Shown here: positions 5,750-12,835 of the stretch, in pieces
Layout of the letters: each line of letters opens with the position of its first letter
Position numbering within the stretch: the first letter of the stretch is position 1
Assembly: GCA_039030125.1 (NCBI GenBank)
Contig: JBCCEV010000119.1
Coordinates: 1 to 13,560, forward strand
Origin: JBCCEV01 sp039030125
GTDB taxonomy: Bacteria; Pseudomonadota; Gammaproteobacteria; Ga0077536
DNA length: 13,560 nucleotides
Direction: 5' to 3'
Made by a program: the position numbers and the translations under genes
Notes under the pieces: model-generated
Database searches by the model: none
What the model was told of the DNA's origin: nothing
What the model saw: only the letters and a program-made list of their open reading frames with translations

Positions 5750-8500
5750 TCACGACAGGTACATACGGACACTTTCGGCGAGCCTGGTGTGCGACTCGAT
5801 GAGTCGCTCGGCAAGCAGATTGCTGATGTTCTGATGCAGGCGTGCGGCTATTTGCGGGTAGAACCTGAGGGCCTTGCGGGTGATATCGGCCTCCATGCGA
5901 ACCACCGTGACCGGCTCGGTGGCGACAATGGTGGCGGTGCGCTCCACACCTTCTCCTGAGAAGCCGATCTCGCCAAATACAGCGCCCGGGGCCATCGAGT
6001 CGATATCAAGCACGATGTCGTCGCGCTTTACCTTAACGTCCGCCTTGCCGTCGAGTACCACGTACATTCCAGTCGATGTCGTTCCTTGTTCGATGATCTC
6101 CTCGCCCGCTTCGAAGTTCTGCATTTGTGAAATCAGAACGACCTTTTTAATCGCATAAGTCGACATGTTTTTGAATAACGGACAGTTCACCAGAACTTCA
6201 CGATCGAGTTGCAGGGCCACGATGTCCCAGACCGTTGCCAAGCGCAGGTTCTTTAGCAAGATCGGCATGATCAGCAGATCGGAGATCACGGCGTACAACA
6301 TGGTGGCCGCCGCTAACAATCCAAACTGGGCAACGATGCTGAAATCGGAGAAGAACAGCACCCCAAAACCGATAGCCAGCGCGAACGACGTCGAAATGAT
6401 TGGTATGGCTTCATCGCGAATCGTTTGGCGCACGGCGTCTCGTTCATCGAGATTCAGCCGGCTCTCAGCTCCGAAACGGGTCATTAGGTGAACGGTGTCA
6501 TCGACCGCGATCCCAATCGCGACGGCGGCCACCATCGCCGTACCAGGATTGAGGGGGATCCCCAGAAAACCCATCAAGCCGAAATTCAAAAGCACCGGGA
6601 TCAGGTTGGGCACCAGCGACAGCGCGCCGGCCAAATAGGAGGTATACAGCGCGCTGAACAAGAGAAAGACGATGGCGACGATAAGGAGCAGCGAAGCGAA
6701 TTGCCCAGAGACTAACGATTGCGCGGCACCGTTGATCATCAGGTTTTTGCCGGTAAGCTCGAACGCGATCCCGGGATTTAGGAGATCGGGTGCGGCGCTA
6801 CGCACTTCATCGAGTGCATCGTTTAAAGCAATTGAATTCGTCACATTGTGGCGCACCATGATCCGTGCCGTTGAGAAATCCTCGGTGACAAATGGTTCCA
6901 TTTGGTCGCGGGTGAAGGTGGCAACATAAAGATCCGCGTCATCTTGATTTTCGGGTGGATAATGGAACAGCCGGTCACCTTGATGGAATTCTTGATTCAT
7001 GATCGACATCATGTCGGCGAACGAACTGGTCTTGTCGTAAATACCTTGCTTGTTGAGGAACTTTTGGAACTCGGCGATCTCTCTAAGGCCCTGAGGCGTT
7101 TTGAAAAAATCCTCCTGACTTGCATGCAGGGTTACGCTGAATAGCTGAAGTCCCGACAGCTCCTCATGCATGGTGCCGGCGTCGACCACAAAAGGATGGT
7201 CAGGCTGAAAATAAGATAGCGGGTCGCTGTTAACCCGAATGTCGTCTATCGCGGTTGAAAACACGACCAAGACCAGTGCGGTTGTGCCGATGATCCATCC
7301 TGGAAAGTTCTCCGAGAGATACTCGATGCATCGAACAATGAGTCCGATGAGGCCGCTTGGGGGTTTCCCTTCTTTGATGAGCCCAGTTTTTGTCGGCCCA
7401 AACCAATGGAGCATGATGGGTACTGCTAACACGGTAACCACCAAATTCGCGAACATGGCGAAGGCGCTAACGACCGCGAATTCTTTAATTAACGGGATCT
7501 CGGTCACGATATTGGCGCCGAAGCCAATAGTCGTCGTGATGGCCGTGATGACGATCGGCAAGCCGACACGTTTCGCCATGATCTGAATGGCGGTGGCCCG
7601 ATTGGGGTTTTCCTGCTCGGAGATCCCGTGCAGGTATGCGGCCAGTAAATGCACGTCTTCGACCGATCCGATCACAATGATTAACGCCGGGACTATGGCC
7701 GTTAGCAGCGTCAGGGGTAGCCCAAAAGCTGCCATAAAACCAAGTGTCCAAAGCAAGCTAATAGCGGAGGTGACGAGCGGGATCGGCAAGGCCCGAACCG
7801 AACGTAAGAATGCCGTGATGATTACGAGTAACACGACGATCGCGGTCGGGATCAAGGTTTTAAGATCCGTGCGCAGACCTGTCCCGATCTCATGCTGCAG
7901 GCGTGGTGCTCCAAGTTGAAAGATGGCGTCGAAATCGGCGCGCAGGGGCGTGACCAAATCTTCAAGCGTTTGATACATCTTGAGTTCGAACGCCGGATCG
8001 CCGGGCGGCCGCTCGTAGCTGAGGCTAATGCTGGTGGATAGACCATCATCTGAGATCACCGCGCGCCGCATTAAGGGGCTGTAGAACGCATCTTCACGTG
8101 CTTCGGCGATTTTGGTGGGCTGCACAACGTCAATGAGTGGCCCAGCGTCAACATAGTCACCCTTATCGCGAATATTCGTCGATGACAGCAAGGTGGTCAC
8201 GGATGTGACTTCGGGTAGATCTTCGATTGCGAAACCGAGATCCTGGATCTGTTTTAGCCGCTCGGCAGTCCAGAGATCATCGGCGCGCAGGTAAATTAAA
8301 ACCGATTCTTCGCCGCCAAAGTTTTCCGTCATCGCGTTGAAAGCGTCCCAGCCCGGGTGGTCATCACGGATGAGTCTCTCGTCGCTCCGATCAATGTAGA
8401 GCTTCGGCAGTTGCGACCACGCAAGCGCGCTCAGCGCGAGGATCACGGCCAAACCCCACAAGCGCCCGCGCAAGTTTGCGGTTAGTAGTCGTTCGACCAT
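5750..8500 (-). CDS. RND/MMPL family exporter with C-terminal cyclic-nucleotide-binding domain
   Basis: A 916-residue inner-membrane protein of the RND superfamily (MMPL / COG1033 type) fused to a cytoplasmic cNMP-binding domain. TM1 is at about 14-31, the first extracytoplasmic domain at about 32-215, and the first helix bundle at about 216-365, with GSVEDVHLL (Asp282). A second anchoring helix at about 400-418 is followed by the second extracytoplasmic domain (about 419-600) and a second bundle (about 601-755) carrying the matching IGIAVDDTVHL (Asp667, Asp668). These acidic residues sit where RND transporters relay protons. Residues about 765-900 are a CRP-like domain; FGEIG with Glu844 and ERTA with Arg854 and Thr855 reproduce the phosphate-binding cassette, including the ten-residue Glu-to-Arg spacing of Glu72/Arg82 in E. 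coli CRP. cAMP or cGMP binding is therefore plausible. The substrate is unknown; relatives move lipids, hopanoids or lipophilic compounds. The start lies 12 bases after the LLM stop with no clear Shine-Dalgarno, so translational coupling is likely. Confidence 0.88.
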   Translation of the reverse strand: MVERLLTANLRGRLWGLAVILALSALAWSQLPKLYIDRSDERLIRDDHPGWDAFNAMTENFGGEESVLIYLRADDLWTAERLKQIQDLGFAIEDLPEVTSVTTLLSSTNIRDKGDYVDAGPLIDVVQPTKIAEAREDAFYSPLMRRAVISDDGLSTSISLSYERPPGDPAFELKMYQTLEDLVTPLRADFDAIFQLGAPRLQHEIGTGLRTDLKTLIPTAIVVLLVIITAFLRSVRALPIPLVTSAISLLWTLGFMAAFGLPLTLLTAIVPALIIVIGSVEDVHLLAAYLHGISEQENPNRATAIQIMAKRVGLPIVITAITTTIGFGANIVTEIPLIKEFAVVSAFAMFANLVVTVLAVPIMLHWFGPTKTGLIKEGKPPSGLIGLIVRCIEYLSENFPGWIIGTTALVLVVFSTAIDDIRVNSDPLSYFQPDHPFVVDAGTMHEELSGLQLFSVTLHASQEDFFKTPQGLREIAEFQKFLNKQGIYDKTSSFADMMSIMNQEFHQGDRLFHYPPENQDDADLYVATFTRDQMEPFVTEDFSTARIMVRHNVTNSIALNDALDEVRSAAPDLLNPGIAFELTGKNLMINGAAQSLVSGQFASLLLIVAIVFLLFSALYTSYLAGALSLVPNLIPVLLNFGLMGFLGIPLNPGTAMVAAVAIGIAVDDTVHLMTRFGAESRLNLDERDAVRQTIRDEAIPIISTSFALAIGFGVLFFSDFSIVAQFGLLAAATMLYAVISDLLIMPILLKNLRLATVWDIVALQLDREVLVNCPLFKNMSTYAIKKVVLISQMQNFEAGEEIIEQGTTSTGMYVVLDGKADVKVKRDDIVLDIDSMAPGAVFGEIGFSGEGVERTATIVATEPVTVVRMEADITRKALRFYPQIAARLHQNISNLLAERLIESHTRLAESVRMYLS

Positions 8501-8511
8501 CGTTTTTTAAA

Positions 8512-9747
8512 CTAGGCGATCCGCTCGGCGTTAGGTCGCCCGCCCGCGCCGGCAATCATGTTGCGCGCCTCGCTGGAAGGGGGCTGGCTGGGTTTGAGGC
8601 GCGACCGGGTGTTAAATCGCTCGGTGTCGATTTCTTCGAGCTCGATTTCACGATTAAGCACCGCCTCCTTCCAAGCCTTGTGTTGGTCTTCCAATGCGAC
8701 AAATTCAGGCATAACTTCGTCGGCGAATAATTTTAGGCTACCGCAGATGTCCTCATGCGTATTCTTGCCGGCCTGATTAAGCAGGATCACTTGATCGACA
8801 TTGTTGTCGGCTAGTTCCTGGAGTTTGCGGCGGATGGTTGCCGGGGATCCGATAAGTTCGGATCCCGAGCGCTGCTGGCCTTCCGGTGTTTTGCGCCAGG
8901 CTTCATATTTTTCCCAGATGCTGACCTCGCCGGGTTTAAAAGGTCCTTCACGGTTGTAGAGCTGTAGCGCGAATTGGAAAAATGTCCAACCAGAGGCTTT
9001 CTCCCAAGCTAACTCATCGGTTTCGGCACACATGAATCCAGCCACGATCGCGATATTGGGATTCGTTTGATAGTCGGTCAGTTTTTCTTGATCGTTCAGA
9101 TAGGTGTTGTAGTACGCATTCACCCAGGCCCGCGCCGCATTGGGATCGGCAAACTTAAAACATAGCGAGCCCATGCCCCGGTGAGCGGCGTACTTAATTG
9201 TGTCGAGCTGCGAACAGGCGACCCATAAGGGAGGATGCGGCTTCTGAACAGGTTTCGGCACCACGGCCCGAAGCGGAAATTTGTAGAAAGGGCCGTCATA
9301 TTCCCAGCCATGGTTATAGAACATGGGCAGCGTGCATTTAACCGCGTCTTCCCACACCAGGCGTTTGTCGCGAAAACGAAGGTTGAACGGGTGCAGCTCC
9401 GTAACGGAAGCGCCTTCACCTAAGCCAAGCTCCACGCGCCCATTGCTCAGTAAGTCCAATATAGCGATCCGCTCGGCGACCCGTGCTGGATGATTGGTCG
9501 TGAGCTGAACAATGCCGTGGCCCAGGCGGATGTTCTTGGTTCGCTGACTGGCGGCACCCAGGAACACCTCCGGTGCCGGCGAGTGCGAGTATTCCTCTAG
9601 GAAATGGTGCTCGACTTCCCACGCATAGTGGTAACCCAGGCGGTCAGCGAGCTCGATCTGTTCGAGGGATTGCTGCAGGAGATCGCGTTCGCTGTTTTCG
9701 TGCCAAGGTCTGGGCAGCTGATGCTCATAGAAGATCCCAAACTTCAC
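8512..9747 (-). CDS. LLM class flavin-dependent oxidoreductase (bacterial luciferase-like), 411 residues
   Basis: A luciferase-like monooxygenase (PF00296), expected to use reduced FMN (or F420) and O2 on an unknown substrate. Residues 1 to about 330 form the TIM barrel: MKFGIFYEHQLPRP at the N-terminus, EVEHHF with Glu46-His47-His48, LGHGIVQLTTNHPARVAERIA in the middle strands, LSNGRVELGLGEG (100-112), and SELIGSPATIRRKLQEL (about 310-326) near the end. The conserved SP(A/E)T-type segment after the insertion is typical of the family. Residues from about 345 form a charged tail with no recognised domain. The start is GTG, strongly supported by AAGGAG at 9760-9755 with a seven-base spacing. 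It is the first gene of a two-gene minus-strand operon with the RND exporter (11 bases between stop and start) and is transcribed from the region shared with the ThDP enzyme gene. This suggests a joint role in one catabolic or detoxification pathway, but the substrate cannot be read from sequence. Confidence 0.88.
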   Translation of the reverse strand: MKFGIFYEHQLPRPWHENSERDLLQQSLEQIELADRLGYHYAWEVEHHFLEEYSHSPAPEVFLGAASQRTKNIRLGHGIVQLTTNHPARVAERIAILDLLSNGRVELGLGEGASVTELHPFNLRFRDKRLVWEDAVKCTLPMFYNHGWEYDGPFYKFPLRAVVPKPVQKPHPPLWVACSQLDTIKYAAHRGMGSLCFKFADPNAARAWVNAYYNTYLNDQEKLTDYQTNPNIAIVAGFMCAETDELAWEKASGWTFFQFALQLYNREGPFKPGEVSIWEKYEAWRKTPEGQQRSGSELIGSPATIRRKLQELADNNVDQVILLNQAGKNTHEDICGSLKLFADEVMPEFVALEDQHKAWKEAVLNREIELEEIDTERFNTRSRLKPSQPPSSEARNMIAGAGGRPNAERIA

Positions 9748-9754
9748 AACGTCG

Positions 9755-9760
9755 CTCCTT
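9755..9760 (-). promoter_or_regulatory. Ribosome binding site supporting a GTG start
   Basis: AAGGAG on the minus strand (9760-9755) lies seven bases before GTG at 9747. This near-perfect Shine-Dalgarno sequence establishes the unusual start codon of the LLM gene. Confidence 0.8.
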
Positions 9761-9797
9761 TCTCTCTCGCACGTACCGGTCGCGCCCGCGGATCGCT

Positions 9798-9803
9798 ATC
9801 ATA
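9798..9803 (-). promoter_or_regulatory. Candidate -10 element for the LLM-RND operon
   Basis: The minus strand reads TATGAT (9803-9798), one mismatch from TATAAT, about 50 bases before the LLM start. No good -35 is found at the right distance; that position is occupied by the inverted repeat at 9804-9828. This fits a regulated promoter, but the call rests on a hexamer only. Confidence 0.3.
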
Positions 9804-9828
9804 AGTGCATCACCCGCATTGATGCACT
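9804..9828. promoter_or_regulatory. Perfect 25-base inverted repeat in a divergent promoter region: probable operator
   Basis: AGTGCATCA (9804-9812) and TGATGCACT (9820-9828) are exact reverse complements separated by CCCGCAT. The site sits near the middle of the 121-base region between the divergent LLM and ThDP-enzyme genes and directly abuts the candidate minus-strand -10. No T-run follows on either strand, so it is not a terminator. A palindrome there is what a dimeric transcription factor controlling both operons would bind. A separate short palindrome, TGTTAACA, follows at 9828-9835. No regulator gene is in the window, and I do not assign a regulator family. I see no second full copy in the window. 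Confidence 0.65.
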
Positions 9829-9856
9829 GTTAACATGCGGATAACCGAAACGATCA

Positions 9857-9862
9857 GAGGGG
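9857..9862 (+). promoter_or_regulatory. Ribosome binding site of the ThDP enzyme gene
   Basis: GAGGGG at 9857-9862 lies six bases before the ATG at 9869, a strong Shine-Dalgarno sequence that fixes this start. Confidence 0.7.
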
Positions 9863-9868
9863 ATTGGG

Positions 9869-11557
9869 ATGGATAATGTCGACGGTGGGGTCTTAATCGG
9901 AAAGATCCTGAAAGAACAGAACGTGAAATACATGTTCGCGGTCAATGGCGGGCATTTGTTTCCCATCCTCGCAAATCTGCGCGATAACGGTATCAAGCTT
10001 ATTCACATGCGCCACGAACAAGCGTGTGCCTATGCGGCGGATGGCTACGCGCGAGTGACCGGACAGCCTGGCGTTTGCTCCGTCACCGCCGGCTGCGGTT
10101 TGACCAACGCGGTCACAGGGCTGTGCGGTGCGGCGCTCACCGGGAGCTCGGTGGTTTGCATCGCGGGCCAACATCCAACCACTGAGGATTACATTGGCTC
10201 CTTTCAGGAAGCCTATGGCGTGGATGTGGTCGACTCGTTCGCGAAGTTCGGTAAGCGCGTGGTCGATTGGTCAACCATCGAAGTTGATTTACGCCAGGCA
10301 TTCAGGGAAGCGAAGAATTCTCCGCAAGGCGTTTCGCTGTTCGAGATCCCAACGAACATTCTTTATCACAGTGATGATCCAACTAAGCAGCGCCCGGGCG
10401 CGCGCGTTTATGAAACCGACGAGATCCGCTCGCAAGGTGATCCCCGCAGTATCGATCGGGTGGTTGAGCTATTGCAGAAATCGGAGCGCCCGTTGATTGC
10501 TGGCGGTGACGGTATTTTTTGGTCCGATGCCGCAGCCGAACTCAGCGAGCTTGCCCGTTTGACGCATACGCCCGTGTACTGTCGACGCGCGGGTCAAGGC
10601 GCCATGGACGAAGCTGATCCCCTAGCTATTCGTGGCGCCTACAAGAAACCATTTACCGGCCAAGCCGATCTGGTGTTGGCGATCGGTTTTCGTTTTTGGA
10701 GTGGAGAGAAATTCGGCCAACCACCCACATGGACCGACAAGGCGACCTACGTGCAGGTGGATACCGATCCGCAGCGTGTCGGTTGGCATGTGCCCGCCGA
10801 GGTCGGGATCGTTGGCGATCCTAAACTTGTACTGCAGCAGATCATTGCGCGCATTAAAGAAGAAAAAATCGATTTTTCTGATCGCGCGGAAAGTCCGTGG
10901 GTTAAGCAATTGGTCCAAGTGCGGGAGAACTACCACAACATGATCAAGGAACGTGCGGGGGAGACTCATAACGATCCGCAAATGCATCCGGATCGCATGA
11001 CCCAGGAATTAACCCAGGTCATTGATGATGACGCGAGCTTGATTATCGACAGCTTCACCCTGAGCGGTTACACCAGCCAGTGGTTTACCGCCCATGAGAT
11101 GGGTCAGATTGTTGATGCCGGTCCGCTGGCGCCCGTCGGCCACGGCATCGGTATGGGGATTGGTGTACAGCTCGGACGAGCGGGTAAACAAGTGGTTGTG
11201 GTCTCTGGCGATGGTGGCCTTGGTATTGGAGGCTGGGATATGGAAACGGCGGCCAAGTACAACATCCCGATCATTACACTCCTGTGGAATAACTCGTCTT
11301 GGGGACCGGATTTTGAGGCCATGCCCTTGTTGAAAGGCCGCACCGATCCCTTCGACATGATTCAAGACATTCGCTACGACCAGGTGTTCGAACCGATGGG
11401 TGTACATACTGAGCACGTCGAGGCGCCAGACGACTTTGTCCCGGCTTTGGAACGCGCATTAGGAGCAGGCAAACCGGCGTTGATCAACGTTAAGGGTGAC
11501 AAGAAGTATGGTCACCCATCTTTGGGCGGCAACTTGCTCGGCTCGACGCAGCTTTAA
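9869..11557 (+). CDS. Thiamine-diphosphate enzyme, oxalyl-CoA decarboxylase / 2-hydroxyacyl-CoA lyase / acetolactate synthase superfamily
   Basis: A 562-residue enzyme with the three-domain plan of this superfamily. The N-terminal pyrimidine-binding domain (about 5-175) has the activating glutamate Glu50 in MRHEQACAYAADGYAR. The central domain spans about 190-330. The C-terminal pyrophosphate-binding domain (about 370-540) has the ThDP/Mg motif starting GDGG at 447-450 and ending with Asn474-Asn475. The glycine loop after the first domain's core reads TAGCGLTNAVTG, with Cys where acetolactate synthases usually have Pro. The enzyme should cleave or decarboxylate a 2-oxo or 2-hydroxyacyl compound. 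Because the next gene is a class III CoA transferase, a CoA-linked reaction is favoured: oxalyl-CoA decarboxylation or 2-hydroxyacyl-CoA cleavage to formyl-CoA plus a carbonyl compound. Acetolactate synthase is less likely, as there is no small regulatory subunit or branched-chain amino acid gene nearby. Superfamily assignment is firm; the substrate is inference from context. Confidence 0.85.
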   Translation: MDNVDGGVLIGKILKEQNVKYMFAVNGGHLFPILANLRDNGIKLIHMRHEQACAYAADGYARVTGQPGVCSVTAGCGLTNAVTGLCGAALTGSSVVCIAGQHPTTEDYIGSFQEAYGVDVVDSFAKFGKRVVDWSTIEVDLRQAFREAKNSPQGVSLFEIPTNILYHSDDPTKQRPGARVYETDEIRSQGDPRSIDRVVELLQKSERPLIAGGDGIFWSDAAAELSELARLTHTPVYCRRAGQGAMDEADPLAIRGAYKKPFTGQADLVLAIGFRFWSGEKFGQPPTWTDKATYVQVDTDPQRVGWHVPAEVGIVGDPKLVLQQIIARIKEEKIDFSDRAESPWVKQLVQVRENYHNMIKERAGETHNDPQMHPDRMTQELTQVIDDDASLIIDSFTLSGYTSQWFTAHEMGQIVDAGPLAPVGHGIGMGIGVQLGRAGKQVVVVSGDGGLGIGGWDMETAAKYNIPIITLLWNNSSWGPDFEAMPLLKGRTDPFDMIQDIRYDQVFEPMGVHTEHVEAPDDFVPALERALGAGKPALINVKGDKKYGHPSLGGNLLGSTQL

Positions 11558-11599
11558 TTCGTCGCACCCTCCCAGTCCCTACTGATTTAGGAAGCGCTC

Positions 11600-12796
11600 A
11601 TGCCCGGCCCGCTTGAAGGAATACGCGTTCTCGATATCGCGACGATTCTCGCCGCTCCATTCTCGGGGACCTTAATGGCCGACTACGGCGCGGAGGTTGT
11701 GAAAGTCGAACTGCCCGGTGTCGGCGACGGTCTGCGCGGCTTCCCGCCGCACAAGGACGGCAAGTCGTTATGGTGGAAGAACGCCAACCGCAACAAGCGT
11801 TTCATTAGTCTCGATCTGCGCAAACCCGAAGGGCGGGATTTGCTGTTGAAGATGTTGCCAAAATTCGACGTTCTACTCGAAAATTTCCGACCCGGAACGT
11901 TGAGCAAATGGGGTCTCGACAAAGAAACCCTGTGGGCGGCCAGCCCTGATCTGGTGATTCTGCGCGCTACTGGTTTTGGACAAACTGGGCCTTATAAGGA
12001 TCGCAGGGGGTTCGCCAAGGTTTTCGAAGCCATGGGCGGGCTGACCTACATCACCGGTGATCCGAACGACGTTCCTATGGGTTCGGGTTATCCGATTGGC
12101 GATGCCATCGGGGGCTTATTTGCCTGCACTTCTGTGCTCACAGCACTCCTCGGCATTGCGCGGGGCACGGTCAAAGGCGGCGAGGAAATCGATCTCTCCC
12201 TCACGGAGGCAACCTATCGGGTCCTCGATTCGCAGACCATCGGTTACGATCAGATTGGCGAGGTTGCGGAAAGAAACGGCAATCAAAGCTATTACTCGGC
12301 GCCGGCAAATGTTTTTCGCACGAGCGATGATAAATACGTGTCACTTTCGGGCAGCACCGACGCGATTTTCGTATCCAATGCGCGCGCAATCGGGCGTCCC
12401 GAGCTGATTGACGACCCACGCTTTAGCTCAAACGTTAAACGCATCGAAAACCGTCCAGCCATCGATGCGATATTTGCCGAGTGGTTTGCCTCTCATAGCG
12501 CCGATGAAGCCGTCGCGGCTTTCACCCGCGAGGAGGGAACCTTAACGCCGATCTATTCTATCGATCGGATCTTCGAAGACGCGCATTTCGCCGCGCGTGA
12601 TGCAATCGCGACGGTGCCCGATCCGGATTTTGGTGAGGTCCGAGTGCAGAATGTTGTCCCGAAATTTGCTAACAATCCCGGCGCCATTCGGCATACTGCC
12701 AAGGATCTGGGCGCCGATAACGCCGAAGTATTGGCCGAGTATCTGGGATTGGATTTGGCGGAAGTCGAAGAACTATCAGAGCGCGGCATAATCTAA
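11600..12796 (+). CDS. CaiB/BaiF (class III, Frc-like) CoA transferase
   Basis: A 398-residue family III CoA transferase, which moves CoA between acyl-CoA and free carboxylate through an aspartyl-CoA intermediate. The N-terminus PLEGIRVLDIATILAAPFSGTLMADYGAEVVKVE is the family's Rossmann-like start; ENFRPGTLSKWGL (94-106) and TGFGQTGPYKDRRGF (124-138) are equally diagnostic. Asp168, in YPIGDAIGG, is the expected nucleophile, matching Asp169 of formyl-CoA:oxalate CoA transferase. The length is normal. A ribosome binding site AGGAA at 11589-11593, six bases before the ATG, fixes the start. It follows the ThDP enzyme by 42 bases with no visible terminator, so the two are almost certainly co-transcribed. 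An Frc/Oxc-like pairing suggests that this enzyme activates the acid which the ThDP enzyme then cleaves or decarboxylates. The substrate could be oxalate, a 2-hydroxy acid or another carboxylate; class III members are too divergent to decide. Confidence 0.92.
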   Translation: MPGPLEGIRVLDIATILAAPFSGTLMADYGAEVVKVELPGVGDGLRGFPPHKDGKSLWWKNANRNKRFISLDLRKPEGRDLLLKMLPKFDVLLENFRPGTLSKWGLDKETLWAASPDLVILRATGFGQTGPYKDRRGFAKVFEAMGGLTYITGDPNDVPMGSGYPIGDAIGGLFACTSVLTALLGIARGTVKGGEEIDLSLTEATYRVLDSQTIGYDQIGEVAERNGNQSYYSAPANVFRTSDDKYVSLSGSTDAIFVSNARAIGRPELIDDPRFSSNVKRIENRPAIDAIFAEWFASHSADEAVAAFTREEGTLTPIYSIDRIFEDAHFAARDAIATVPDPDFGEVRVQNVVPKFANNPGAIRHTAKDLGADNAEVLAEYLGLDLAEVEELSERGII

Positions 12797-12829
12797 GGCT
12801 CTAGCGAGGAAGAGTTGGCTTTTTGATTT

Positions 12830-12833
12830 GGAG
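12830..12833 (+). promoter_or_regulatory. Ribosome binding site bearing on the start of the AhpD-like gene
   Basis: GGAG at 12830-12833 is only two bases before GTG 12836 but eight bases before the in-frame TTG at 12842. Spacing therefore favours TTG; codon type favours GTG. The two choices differ by two residues. Confidence 0.45.
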
Positions 12834-12835
12834 TA

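Noticed and set aside
9869..11557. Acetolactate synthase large subunit (ilvB/ilvI)
   Set aside because: No small subunit or branched-chain biosynthesis gene is adjacent, the glycine loop differs, and a CoA transferase follows; superfamily-level naming is safer.
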